Part shown: positions 26,356-34,970 of the stretch, piece by piece
Numbering within the stretch: the stretch's first letter is position 1
Layout: the number at the start of each line of letters is the position of its first letter
Origin: Pseudomonadota bacterium
GTDB taxonomy: Bacteria > Myxococcota_A > UBA9160 > JADFDR01
Length of the DNA stretch: 64,000 nt
Reading direction: 5' to 3'
NCBI GenBank assembly: GCA_003353845.1
Contig: PIVT01000006.1
Span: 34,138 to 98,137 of the forward strand
Notes under the pieces: generated by a model
The model's database searches: none
Told to the model about the DNA's origin: nothing
What the model saw: the letters and a program-made list of their open reading frames with translations, nothing else
Position numbers and translations under genes: made by a program

Positions 26356-26377
26356 GCTGAGTGAGAGCTGAGTGAGC
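26356..26377. repeat. Tandem 11-bp repeat upstream of tlyA
   Basis: GCTGAGTGAGA (26356-26366) is followed at once by GCTGAGTGAGC (26367-26377), with a partial third copy GGTGAG. It lies 45 nt before the tlyA start. Confidence 0.4.
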
Positions 26378-26422
26378 GGTGAGCCGGAGCCCCTTTTAAA
26401 TCATGTAAATCAGGAGTCGTGC

Positions 26423-27169
26423 TTGAAGGGCAAACGCTTGGATGAGCGAGTGGTGGACGATGGTCTCGCTGACTCGAGAACGCGCGCACAGGCCCTGATT
26501 CGAGCTGGCCGTGTGCTGGTCGATGACACCCCCATGGACAAGCCGGGCACGCGAGTTTCCGACGGAGCCCAAGTGCGTGTGCGCGGTGACGACAGCCCCT
26601 TTGTCTCGCGCGGCGGTGAGAAACTGGCCAGCGCACTGACTGATTTGGGCATCCAAGCCAAGGACAAAGTTTGCCTCGACGTCGGTGCGTCCACCGGGGG
26701 CTTCACCGATTGCCTGCTTCAGCACGGGGCCACTCGGGTCGTCGCGGTGGATGTGGGCTATGGGCAAATTCACGATAAGTTGCGACGGGATGCGCGTGTG
26801 GAAGTGCATGAGCGAGTCAACGCGCGTGAGTTGGATCCCGCTCTGGTGCCCGATGACGTGGGGTTGGTGACCATGGACGTCAGTTTTATTTCTGCGCGCT
26901 TGATCCTGCCCTGCTTGGTGCAGGTGGCTCCCAAGGCTGACTTGCTGATCTTGGTGAAACCCCAGTTTGAAGTGGGCAAAGAGCAGGTGGGTAAGGGAGG
27001 TGTGGTGCGTGACGATGCCACGCGTCAGCTGGCCGTGACCCAGGTGCGAGAGTGTGCCGAGGGCTTGGGTTTGCTCACTCGGGGGCAGGCGGACAGCCGG
27101 GTGCACGGGCCCAAGGGCAATCGCGAGATCTTTTTACACTTTGCCCCTGACTTGCAGGACCCTGCTTGA
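26423..27169 (+). CDS. tlyA: TlyA-family rRNA methyltransferase (2'-O-methylcytidine)
   Basis: 248 residues from TTG 26423, preceded by AGGAG at 6 nt; the in-frame GTG at 26372 has no site. The N-terminal S4 RNA-binding domain (RLDERVVDDGLADSRTRAQALI) is followed by VSRGGEKL and an FtsJ-type Rossmann fold with LDVGASTGGFTDCLLQ, VDVGYGQ and MDVSFIS. TlyA proteins methylate 16S and 23S rRNA; some have also been called hemolysins. Position after dxs and ispA matches the usual deltaproteobacterial and actinobacterial neighbourhood. Confidence 0.92.
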   Translation: MKGKRLDERVVDDGLADSRTRAQALIRAGRVLVDDTPMDKPGTRVSDGAQVRVRGDDSPFVSRGGEKLASALTDLGIQAKDKVCLDVGASTGGFTDCLLQHGATRVVAVDVGYGQIHDKLRRDARVEVHERVNARELDPALVPDDVGLVTMDVSFISARLILPCLVQVAPKADLLILVKPQFEVGKEQVGKGGVVRDDATRQLAVTQVRECAEGLGLLTRGQADSRVHGPKGNREIFLHFAPDLQDPA

Positions 27170-27244
27170 TCTCACACACTGAGGTTTGTCGCTCGGGCCT
27201 TGACACCCAAGCTGACCCCAAAAGCGACGAAAAGAGATTTTATC

Positions 27245-28399
27245 ATGGCTGTCAAGCTGCCCGTTTACCTCGACAACAACGCCACCACCCGCACGGACCC
27301 GCGCGTGGTCGAAGCCATGTTGCCGTACTTCTCAGAGGATTACGGTAACCCCGGCAGCGAGAGTCACGCCTTTGGTTGGCGGGCTGAAGAAGCCTTGGAA
27401 ATGGCACGGGAGCAACTGGCCGAGACCCTGGGCGCAGCCTCCAGTTCCGAGATCCTATTTACCAGTGGAGCCACCGAGAGCAATAACCTGGCCTTGCAAG
27501 GGGTGGCCGAGGGCCTGGTGAAACGCGGGGATCATCTCATCACACAGGAAACCGAGCATCCCTCGGTGTTGGAAGTGTGCAGTGTCTTGGCCCGCAAAGG
27601 TCGAAAGGTGAGCGTGCTGCCCGTGGATTCCCAGGGCTTGGTCGATCCCCAGCAATTGCGCGAGACCCTCAGCCCGCGCACGGTGTTGGTGAGTCTCATG
27701 GCCGCCAATAACGAAACGGGAACCCTTCAGCCCCTGGCCCAACTCGCACAAGAGTGTCGCGAGCGAGAAGTCTTATTTCATTGTGACGCCGCGCAGGCCG
27801 CGGGAAAAGTCCCGTTGGATGTGGATGCCCTGGGCATCGACTTGCTTTCGGTTTCGGCGCATAAAATGTACGGGCCCAAAGGGGTAGGGGCCTTGGTGTT
27901 GGGTGAGCGTCTGCGCCCCTCGTCCCTGGTGCCCTTGCTGTTTGGCGGCGCACAGGAACGCGGATTGCGCCCCGGCACGGTAGCGGTTGCCCTGGCCATG
28001 GGCTTGGCCCGGGCCAGTCAGCTATGCAGCGAGGAGTTGGAGGTCGAGTCGACGCGCTTGAGAGGCTTGACCGAAAAACTTCTGGAGAGAATTCAGGCTG
28101 GCGTTGCAGGCGTTGACCTCAATGGCCATCCCTCCCAGCGACTGCCCGGCACCTTGAACCTGCTGTTTCCAGGGTTGGATAGCGGGAAGCTATTATTGGA
28201 TTTGCCCGGCTTTGCGCTTTCGTCGGGTTCGGCTTGCAGCTCGGGGTCGGGCAAGGCCAGTCATGTGCTCACGGCCCTGGGTCGCTCGGAAAGTCAGGCT
28301 CGGGCCAGCCTGCGCGTCGGCCTGGGACGCTTCACCACGTCCGAGGACGTGGAGCGTGTGGGAGAAGCCATCCTTCAAGCTGTGGATCACTTGCAGTAA
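27245..28399 (+). CDS. Cysteine desulfurase, NifS/IscS family
   Basis: 384 residues from ATG 27245 (protein begins MAVKLPVYLDNNATT, the typical family start). PLP-dependent removal of sulfur from cysteine for Fe-S cluster or thio-cofactor assembly. FTSGATESNNLAL is the PLP phosphate region, SAHKMYGPKGVG carries the PLP lysine, and the persulfide Cys331 lies in SGSACSSGS, a class I (NifS/IscS) loop. There is no iscU/iscA cluster here, so its acceptor is unknown; a tRNA-thiolation or general role is equally possible. Confidence 0.92.
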   Translation: MAVKLPVYLDNNATTRTDPRVVEAMLPYFSEDYGNPGSESHAFGWRAEEALEMAREQLAETLGAASSSEILFTSGATESNNLALQGVAEGLVKRGDHLITQETEHPSVLEVCSVLARKGRKVSVLPVDSQGLVDPQQLRETLSPRTVLVSLMAANNETGTLQPLAQLAQECREREVLFHCDAAQAAGKVPLDVDALGIDLLSVSAHKMYGPKGVGALVLGERLRPSSLVPLLFGGAQERGLRPGTVAVALAMGLARASQLCSEELEVESTRLRGLTEKLLERIQAGVAGVDLNGHPSQRLPGTLNLLFPGLDSGKLLLDLPGFALSSGSACSSGSGKASHVLTALGRSESQARASLRVGLGRFTTSEDVERVGEAILQAVDHLQ

Positions 28400-28686
28400 A
28401 ACTGGATCGTTCCTGCGCTATACGTGGACCAGAGGCCTTGGCGATGGCGTTCCCTTGGGGCGGGCCCGCTAGTTGGGCCAATGCGGTCGACATTAACGCC
28501 GATGCCGCTACTGTAGTGACCCCCGGGCGCCCTTCAGGCTCCCAGCGACCCTAGAAGCGACAATAGGCAGAGAGAAAAGAGAGAGAATAGTCGCGTAAAT
28601 TTTTGTGAAGGCTCGCCGCGTTTTCCGGGCCTTGAATCGATCCCAGGTCTCGATCAATGAGGTGGGGTCAAGGAGGAGAGCAAGTC
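28400..28686. other. Intergenic region before cysC
   Basis: About 287 bp with no convincing gene. It contains an A/G-rich tract (28565-28590) between GCGAC and GTCGC inverted arms. No tRNA or riboswitch was recognised. Confidence 0.4.
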
Positions 28687-29298
28687 GTGGCAGAGCAGAA
28701 GAGCACAAACGTTACATGGCATGAGAATCACGTGAGCCGAGAAGAGCGAGAGAAGATTACCGGTCAGCGCGGCTGTACCATTTGGCTCACGGGTCTTTCC
28801 GGAGCGGGTAAGTCAACGGTTGCAGTTGCCGTAGAGCGGTTGTTAGCTGATCGCGGGCGTTTGGTTTACCTGTTGGATGGAGACAATATTCGTCACGGCA
28901 TGAATGCCAACCTCGGATTTTCACCCGAAGATCGAACCGAGAACATCCGCCGCATTGGTGAGGTGGCCAAGCTGTTCACCGACGCCGGTATCATTTGCTT
29001 GACAGCCTTTGTTTCCCCTTACCGTGCCGATCGTGACAAGGCGCGAGCGCTTCTTGCACCTGGGGACTTCGTAGAAGTTTTTGTGGAAGCATCCCTGGAG
29101 ACCTGTGAGTCCCGTGACACCAAGGGCTTGTACGCCAAGGCGCGTGCCGGTGAAATCCCTGAGTTCACTGGAATTTCGGCTCCCTATGAAGCTCCGGAGA
29201 AGGCTGAACTCGTCTTGGACACCAATGGAAAGACCATCGAAGAATCTGCCCGGGAGTTGGTAACCTACCTCGAAGAAAACGGTATCCTTCCTCGGTAG
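28687..29298 (+). CDS. cysC: Adenylylsulfate (APS) kinase
   Basis: 203 residues from GTG 28687 (AGGAGGAG 8 nt upstream). Phosphorylates APS to PAPS. Walker A GLSGAGKST is at about 35-43. DGDNIRHGMNANLGF, EDRTENIRRIGEVAKLF, FVSPYRADRD and KGLYAKARAGEI are family hallmarks. No sulfate adenylyltransferase (cysDN or sat) is adjacent, so ATP sulfurylase must come from elsewhere; PAPS could serve assimilation or sulfation. It stands between the desulfurase and the TPR lipoprotein. Confidence 0.95.
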   Translation: MAEQKSTNVTWHENHVSREEREKITGQRGCTIWLTGLSGAGKSTVAVAVERLLADRGRLVYLLDGDNIRHGMNANLGFSPEDRTENIRRIGEVAKLFTDAGIICLTAFVSPYRADRDKARALLAPGDFVEVFVEASLETCESRDTKGLYAKARAGEIPEFTGISAPYEAPEKAELVLDTNGKTIEESARELVTYLEENGILPR

Positions 29299-29387
29299 CG
29301 GCCGGGCCGGAGAAGAGAGCCGGGAAGGTAGTCAGGAGACAGGCGGGCCTGCCGATAAGCCAGGGAACTCAATTACCGAGGGTGTGC

Positions 29388-31127
29388 ATGGGTCCGTGCA
29401 AAAATTACGTTCTGAGTGTCTGCTTGCTCCTCCTGGGAGTGGGCTGCACGAACCTTGGGATCCCTGCTTCAGGCACTCGCGCAGTCAAACCGGCTTCGTC
29501 CTCTGGGGCCGACTTTCTCATGGCCCGCCAACTCGAACTGGATGGGCAGAGTGAGCAAGCTTTTGCCGCTTATCAACGGGCCGTAGAAGCCGATCCCAAT
29601 TCGCCCTACTTGCTTCGGCGCGTTGCCGAATTGGCCTGGCGTCTGGGGAAGTTTGAGCAGACGCGGGTCTATGCCGAGCGAGCGCACAGCTTGAACCCGA
29701 CGGACCCCGAGAACCGCTTCTTTCTCGGAAAGATCTATCAAATTGAAAAGCGTGATGAAGAGGCCATGGCCATCTTGGTTCAAGAGGATGGCCAGCCTGT
29801 AAGTACCGACGCGGCGTCCTTGTTGTTTGGCATGCAAGTGAATCGAAAAGAGTTCGAGGCTGCCTTGGCGACTGCTGAATGGATTTTGGAAAAGGAGCCC
29901 GAGCGACTGCGTTCCTATCTTTTCATGGCGGCGGTCTACAATGAGTTGGGCGAATTTGAAAAAGCCGAGGCCGTTTATCGAGAGGGCTTGAAGGTTTCTC
30001 CCGGCAACCTGGCTATTTACGGCGAACTGGCGCGTGTGCAGCGCTTCCAAGGCGATGTCGAAGCGGAAATCGCGATTTATCGCGAAGTACTTGAGATTTA
30101 CCCCCATCATCATCCCACCCTGCGCGACCTGGCCGAGACCCAAGAGAACAACCGCCAATTAGAAGACGCCATTTCTACGCTGAAGGAAATCCTGTCTTTT
30201 TATCCCGATGACACGCGGGCCATTCTGCGAGTGGCCCTGCTGGAATACGAGTTGGAGCATTACGAAGACTCGGCCTTGTATTTCAAAGAGCTCTTGGCCA
30301 GCGATGGCTCGCGCTACGAGATTCGTTTCTTCCTGGCCTTGGTGCAACTGAAGCTGGGCCAGGAAGAAGAGGCCGTGGCGAACCTCTCCCTGGTTCCGCC
30401 GGCTCACCCACGCTATGTCGAAGCGCGCACTCAGCTTGCCGCCTATTGGGAGGAGCGGCAGGAGTGGAGCAAAGCGTTGACGGAACTCAGGAAGATTCAA
30501 TTGGTTCGTCCTTCGCCCGCCTTGGAATTGTACACGGCGAGTATCATGGCCAAGAATGGGCAGATTGAGGAAGCCATCCAGTATGTGGAGGCGTTGCGGA
30601 GCGCTGATCCGGGCAATGAAGAGCTCTTATTCAACCTCGGTGTTTTATACGGTGAAGAAGGGAGTTCTGAGCGGTCTTTGGATGTAATGCATGAAGTATT
30701 GGAACTCAATCCAGACCATCCCGGAGCCCTCAATTACATTGGCTATAGCTGGGCGGAGAAGGGCATTCGTCTGATGGAGGCTGAGGAGATGATTCTGCGT
30801 GCCTTGGCGCAACGACCCAACGACGCCTACATCACCGATAGCCTGGGCTGGGTCTACTACATGCAGGGGATCGCTCTGCGCGACAGCGGTGGGTATGATC
30901 AGGCCACCGGTTTGCTCAAGCAATCGGTGGCAGAATTGGAGAAGGCCGTGCAGTTGACGGACAGCGACCCCATAATCAGCGAGCACTTGGGAGATGCGTA
31001 CTTGGCACTGGATAAAAAGCGCCGCGCCTTGGAGAGTTATCGCAAAGCCTTGGAATTGAAGAAATCCGATACTGAGATCTTGATGGATAAGTTCGAGAAG
31101 CTGCGCATGGAACTCGGGGTCAAGTGA
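29388..31127 (+). CDS. TPR-repeat lipoprotein
   Basis: 579 residues from ATG 29388, with GAGGG 5 nt upstream. The signal ends LLLLGVGC, predicting a lipoprotein. The rest is a near-continuous array of tetratricopeptide repeats, for example QAFAAYQRAVEADPNSPYLL, KAEAVYREGLKVSPGNLAIY and RALESYRKALELKKSD, about 14 units. Such proteins scaffold envelope complexes. The last four nucleotides overlap the LolB-like gene, so the two are probably translated together and may cooperate in outer-membrane lipoprotein or exopolysaccharide handling. Confidence 0.85.
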   Translation: MGPCKNYVLSVCLLLLGVGCTNLGIPASGTRAVKPASSSGADFLMARQLELDGQSEQAFAAYQRAVEADPNSPYLLRRVAELAWRLGKFEQTRVYAERAHSLNPTDPENRFFLGKIYQIEKRDEEAMAILVQEDGQPVSTDAASLLFGMQVNRKEFEAALATAEWILEKEPERLRSYLFMAAVYNELGEFEKAEAVYREGLKVSPGNLAIYGELARVQRFQGDVEAEIAIYREVLEIYPHHHPTLRDLAETQENNRQLEDAISTLKEILSFYPDDTRAILRVALLEYELEHYEDSALYFKELLASDGSRYEIRFFLALVQLKLGQEEEAVANLSLVPPAHPRYVEARTQLAAYWEERQEWSKALTELRKIQLVRPSPALELYTASIMAKNGQIEEAIQYVEALRSADPGNEELLFNLGVLYGEEGSSERSLDVMHEVLELNPDHPGALNYIGYSWAEKGIRLMEAEEMILRALAQRPNDAYITDSLGWVYYMQGIALRDSGGYDQATGLLKQSVAELEKAVQLTDSDPIISEHLGDAYLALDKKRRALESYRKALELKKSDTEILMDKFEKLRMELGVK

Positions 31128-31909
31128 GTCGCCGAATCCCACTGGCATGCTTGTTGATGATTTTCCTCGCGGGTTGTCGCACCACGCTTGCGCCTGCCCC
31201 CTTTCCCGAACCTCTTCCCGAATCCGCCGTGATCCAAGAAGATCCGCGGCCCGCCAACCTGCTCACCTCCCTGGAAGCCCTGCGTCAGAAGCGTGCTGCT
31301 CTTCAGGCCGACGTCAAACTGGCCGTGGACGGACCGGATACCCATCTTCGATCCAATTTCATCTTGGGGGCGGAGAATCCCAACCAGCTTTACATCGAAA
31401 TCATCAGCTTTATGCAACAGACCCTGGCTATTTTGATTACGGATGGGCATCGCTATGAGTTCATCCGGGCCAATGGTAAATCGCTGAAGACAGGGCGTGT
31501 GCGTTCCAATTTGTTGTGGAAGGCGGCGGCCATCCCCTTACCTTTGGAAAACACCCTGGGTGTGATACTGGGTGTGCCCGAATGGGATTACGGGAAACCG
31601 GTATTACAGGCCAGCGAGTCAGAATCGGGTGAGTTGACCTTGTTGGTGTCTGAACCTGAGGGTGGCTATAGCCAGTTCACCTTCGACAAGACGGAACACC
31701 TGGTGAGGGTGACTCAACTCGATGGCAAGGGGAAGGTGCGCTGGGTGGTGAACTACTCCGATTGGCAAACGGTGGATGGGGATGACTTCCCACACGAACT
31801 TGCCATGGAATTCCCTGGCACTCGAACGCAAGTGCGAGTGTCCTATCGCGATGTAGTATTGAACCCGGCTTTTCCAGAAGGCTTCTTCGCTGTAGGATCC
31901 GCCAATTAA
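31124..31909 (+). CDS. LolB-like outer-membrane lipoprotein
   Basis: 261 residues, GTG start overlapping the TPR gene. Signal with lipobox FLAGC (Cys18), then a Pro-rich linker and a beta-rich domain: ALQADVKLAVDG, LRSNFILGAENPNQLYIEI, QTLAILITDGHRYEF, LGVILGVPEWD. The pattern of an eleven-stranded half-barrel with a hydrophobic cavity resembles LolB/DUF4292 proteins, which receive lipoproteins from LolA. The similarity is by pattern, not by strict signature, so the function is tentative. Confidence 0.6.
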   Translation: MSRRIPLACLLMIFLAGCRTTLAPAPFPEPLPESAVIQEDPRPANLLTSLEALRQKRAALQADVKLAVDGPDTHLRSNFILGAENPNQLYIEIISFMQQTLAILITDGHRYEFIRANGKSLKTGRVRSNLLWKAAAIPLPLENTLGVILGVPEWDYGKPVLQASESESGELTLLVSEPEGGYSQFTFDKTEHLVRVTQLDGKGKVRWVVNYSDWQTVDGDDFPHELAMEFPGTRTQVRVSYRDVVLNPAFPEGFFAVGSAN

Positions 31910-31933
31910 ACCTTCCCCCTGTTGCGGAAGGTT
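31909..31933 (+). terminator. Stem-loop after the LolB-like gene
   Basis: AACCTTCC (31909-31916) pairs with GGAAGGTT (31926-31933), an 8-bp stem with a 9-nt loop starting at the stop codon. There is no U-run. It may attenuate read-through into the ABC importer operon or stabilise the upstream mRNA. Confidence 0.45.
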
Positions 31934-31979
31934 GAACGTGGCGCTCGGTTGGAATCAAGGTGACAAGGAGTAGGTGGCA

Positions 31980-33998
31980 GTGATCTCATGGCGGACTTTC
32001 CTTGGTTTGGCAGGCGCGTGTGCCGCGTTACTGGCCTGTTCCAATGATCCTTATCCCGCCCGCGACGCGCAGCAAAAGATTTTGTACAGCTCGTTTTCTT
32101 CCGCACCGCGCACCCTGGATCCCGCCGTCGCCTATTCCGTGGTGGATCATATGGTGACGGGCAACGTGTATGACACCTTGCTCGAATATCATTTCTTGAA
32201 GCGGCCCTACCAACTGATCCCGGGATTGGCCATGGAGGTTCCCGAAGCGGAAATCCTCGAAGACGGCCGGGCTCGTTATCGCTTTTCCCTGCGCGAGGAA
32301 ATCCTGTTCCAAGAGGACCCTTGCTTTACTCATTTTCATCCTGGAACGAAGACGAGGCGGGTCACCGCCCACGACATGGTGTTTTCCTTGCAGCGTATCG
32401 CCGATCCCAAGGTGAACAGCCCCATTAGTTCCACGCTGATTCGCATCCTCGGCTTTGCTGAGTTTGGCAAGCGCTTGCAGCAGATGCGTGATGAAAGCGA
32501 GGCCTTTGCTGCCTTGCCTGTGCACGGGCAATACGAGGAAGCAGGGGGCATCGAGGGAGTACGCGCCTCAGGGGATCTGGACCTGGAGATTGTGCTGGAC
32601 TCCGCCTACCCACAATTGCTGTATTGGTTTGCCATGCCCTTTACCACGCCACTTCCTTGGGAGGCGGTTGTTTATTACGACGGGAATGAAGGACGGAACG
32701 CTTTCGAGGAACATCCCGTCGGAACCGGTCCCTTTATTTTGAGCACCTACGACAAGTACGCGCGTATCGTGTTTGATCGCAATCCGAATTGGTATGGCGC
32801 CTTGCACCCCGAATGGCAGGCACCGGGAGCCACCTATCCCAGCGAAGGGGAGGCGGGTGATGGCGAGGCGGGGCTGTTGGATCCTGAATACGTGGGCCGA
32901 CCCTTGCCCTTGATCGATCGCATTGAGTTCCGCATGGAAAAGGAAGACATCCCCAGCTTTGCGAAGTTCTTGCAGGGTTATTACGACGCCTCTGGAGTCA
33001 TCCAAGAGAGTTTCAACATGGTGGTGCAAGAAGATAATCTGTCCGATGAAATGGTGGAGTTGGGCGTTGATCTGGTGAAGTCCGTTTCTCCCGATATCTA
33101 CTATCTCGGCTTTAATATGGACGACCCCGTCGTGGGGCACAAAGCGGGGGAGCGGGGACGCAAATTGCGCCAGGCCATGAGTCTCATGGTGGATACCGAG
33201 GGCTATACCGAACGCTTCGCCAATAAACGCGGTATCCCCGCGCAGTCTCTGTTGCCACCGGGCTTGTTCGGGTTTGATGAGAGCTACCGAAACCCTTATC
33301 GCCAAGTGGATCTAGCCCATGCTAAACGCTTGATGGAGGAAGCCGGTTATCCCGGTGGCATTGATCCCAACACGGGCAGGGCCATCCGACTCACCTTTGA
33401 CACGCCAGATCCCTCGGCCCAAGGACGCGCGCGTTATCAATTCTTTGTGGATTCCTGGCGCAAGCTGGGCGTGGATGTGGAAATTGCGGCGACCAACTAC
33501 AATCAGTTTCAGGAGAAGGTGGGCAACGGAGCCTATCAACTCTTTATGTGGGGATGGGTGGCCGATTACCCCGATCCGGAGAACTTCTTGTTCTTGTTGC
33601 ACGGCCCCAATGGGCGCACGGCCAGCGGCGGGCCCAATACTGCGAATTTCAATCATGCGCGTTACAGCGAACTTTTCTTGCAAATGAAGGACATGCCCAA
33701 TTCGCCCGAGCGCGCACTGCTGATTGACGAAATGTTGAAGATTCTGGAAGTGGAGCGGCCTTGGATTGAACTCTTTCACCGTGAAAATTATGCCTTGTAT
33801 CATCACTGGCTGGCCAATGTGAAACCCGTCGGACTCTCCTTCTCTACCTTGAAGTATCGGGATTTGGATGCGCCTTTGCGCGCTCGTTGGCGCGAGGACC
33901 ACAATCACCCCATTCGCTGGCCCTTGTTCTTGGTGGTGTTGTTGTTTGCCGCCATGATGGTGCGCGGTGTGCAGACCTACCTGGAGGAGCGCCAGTAA
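31980..33998 (+). CDS. Peptide/nickel-type ABC transporter substrate-binding lipoprotein with C-terminal membrane helix
   Basis: 672 residues. GTG 31980 is 9 nt after AAGGAG and gives a lipoprotein signal ending LLACS. The body is a family 5 solute-binding protein (DppA/OppA-like): FSSAPRTLDPAVAYS, EHPVGTGPFIL, and an extended C-lobe with GWVADYPDPENFLFL. At 672 residues it is long for the family. Residues about 647-662 (WPLFLVVLLFAAMMV) form an extra C-terminal membrane segment, so it may be anchored in the inner membrane as well as lipidated. Four transporter genes follow with overlaps. Confidence 0.9.
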   Translation: MISWRTFLGLAGACAALLACSNDPYPARDAQQKILYSSFSSAPRTLDPAVAYSVVDHMVTGNVYDTLLEYHFLKRPYQLIPGLAMEVPEAEILEDGRARYRFSLREEILFQEDPCFTHFHPGTKTRRVTAHDMVFSLQRIADPKVNSPISSTLIRILGFAEFGKRLQQMRDESEAFAALPVHGQYEEAGGIEGVRASGDLDLEIVLDSAYPQLLYWFAMPFTTPLPWEAVVYYDGNEGRNAFEEHPVGTGPFILSTYDKYARIVFDRNPNWYGALHPEWQAPGATYPSEGEAGDGEAGLLDPEYVGRPLPLIDRIEFRMEKEDIPSFAKFLQGYYDASGVIQESFNMVVQEDNLSDEMVELGVDLVKSVSPDIYYLGFNMDDPVVGHKAGERGRKLRQAMSLMVDTEGYTERFANKRGIPAQSLLPPGLFGFDESYRNPYRQVDLAHAKRLMEEAGYPGGIDPNTGRAIRLTFDTPDPSAQGRARYQFFVDSWRKLGVDVEIAATNYNQFQEKVGNGAYQLFMWGWVADYPDPENFLFLLHGPNGRTASGGPNTANFNHARYSELFLQMKDMPNSPERALLIDEMLKILEVERPWIELFHRENYALYHHWLANVKPVGLSFSTLKYRDLDAPLRARWREDHNHPIRWPLFLVVLLFAAMMVRGVQTYLEERQ

Positions 33999-34963
33999 TG
34001 ATCGCGTATATCGTGCGTCGCCTCCTTCACGGGGTTGGAATTGTACTGGGCGTATTGGGGTTGCTTTTCATCCTCTTCTTTACCGTGACCAGTCCCGAGG
34101 GCATGGCGACCAAGGCGCTGGGGGAAAAAGCACCTCCCGAAGCCATCGCGCAGTGGGTGACGAACCACGGCTACGATCGACCGCTCTTCTGGAATCCTGA
34201 GAGTTGGTCCGACACGCTGTTGGTGGATCACTATTACAGCATGCTCAGCTTTGATTTCGGTCGATCTGATGCCGATGATCGACCCATCATGGATCGGATT
34301 AAACAAGGGGCCAAGCCGAGCCTCTACTTGACGGTGCCCCTCTTTTTTATCGGTCTGTTCTTGTCCCTGTCCGGTGCCATGCTGGTGGCTTTCTTTCGGG
34401 GAACTTTTATTGACAAGGCAGGGTTGGTGGTGAGTGTGCTGGCCATGAGCATCCCCACCATGGTGTACATCATCGCCGGGCAATACATCTTGGGGAAAGT
34501 TCTACTTTGGTTTCCGATTTCCGGTTTTGATCGCGACCCGACCATGGTGTGGAAGTTCCTTATGCTGCCTGTCATCGTCGGCATGATTGAAAGCCTGGGA
34601 GGTGGCGTGCGTTTTTATCGCACGGTTTTCCTCGAAGAGAGCAATCGCGATTACGTCCGCACCGCGCGTGCCAAAGGCTGTGGTGAATTGCAGTTGATGA
34701 CGCATCACGTTCTGGGCAATGCCATGATTCCTTTGCTGACGCAGGTCGTCGTTGCCATTCCCCACCTGTTCTTGGGTGCGTTATTGACGGAGTCTTTCTT
34801 TGGCATCCCGGGACTTGGTGCAGCCATGGTGGAGGCCATTCATGGGAATGACTTCTCCACCCTGCGCGCGCTGGTTTTTATTGGTTGTCTTTTGTTTATC
34901 GTGGCGCAGATTGTCACGGACATTGCCTACACCGTGGTGGACCCACGGGTTCGCTTGAAGTAA
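33998..34963 (+). CDS. dppB: ABC importer permease, DppB-like
   Basis: 321 residues starting at an ATG overlapping the preceding stop (TAATG), with GGAGGAG just upstream. It has a leading membrane helix (RRLLHGVGIVLGVLGLLFILFF) and about five more. The inner loop EESNRDYVRTARAKGCGELQLMTHHVLGNAMIPL is the EAA motif that contacts the ATPases. It forms the channel with the DppC-like partner. The exact ligand (peptide, nickel or sugar) cannot be deduced. Confidence 0.93.
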   Translation: MIAYIVRRLLHGVGIVLGVLGLLFILFFTVTSPEGMATKALGEKAPPEAIAQWVTNHGYDRPLFWNPESWSDTLLVDHYYSMLSFDFGRSDADDRPIMDRIKQGAKPSLYLTVPLFFIGLFLSLSGAMLVAFFRGTFIDKAGLVVSVLAMSIPTMVYIIAGQYILGKVLLWFPISGFDRDPTMVWKFLMLPVIVGMIESLGGGVRFYRTVFLEESNRDYVRTARAKGCGELQLMTHHVLGNAMIPLLTQVVVAIPHLFLGALLTESFFGIPGLGAAMVEAIHGNDFSTLRALVFIGCLLFIVAQIVTDIAYTVVDPRVRLK

Positions 34964-34970
34964 GGCGGGT

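Noticed and set aside
28400..28686. tRNA or small stable RNA
   Set aside because: No acceptor/T-loop pattern (GTTCGAATC-like) and no long stems found.
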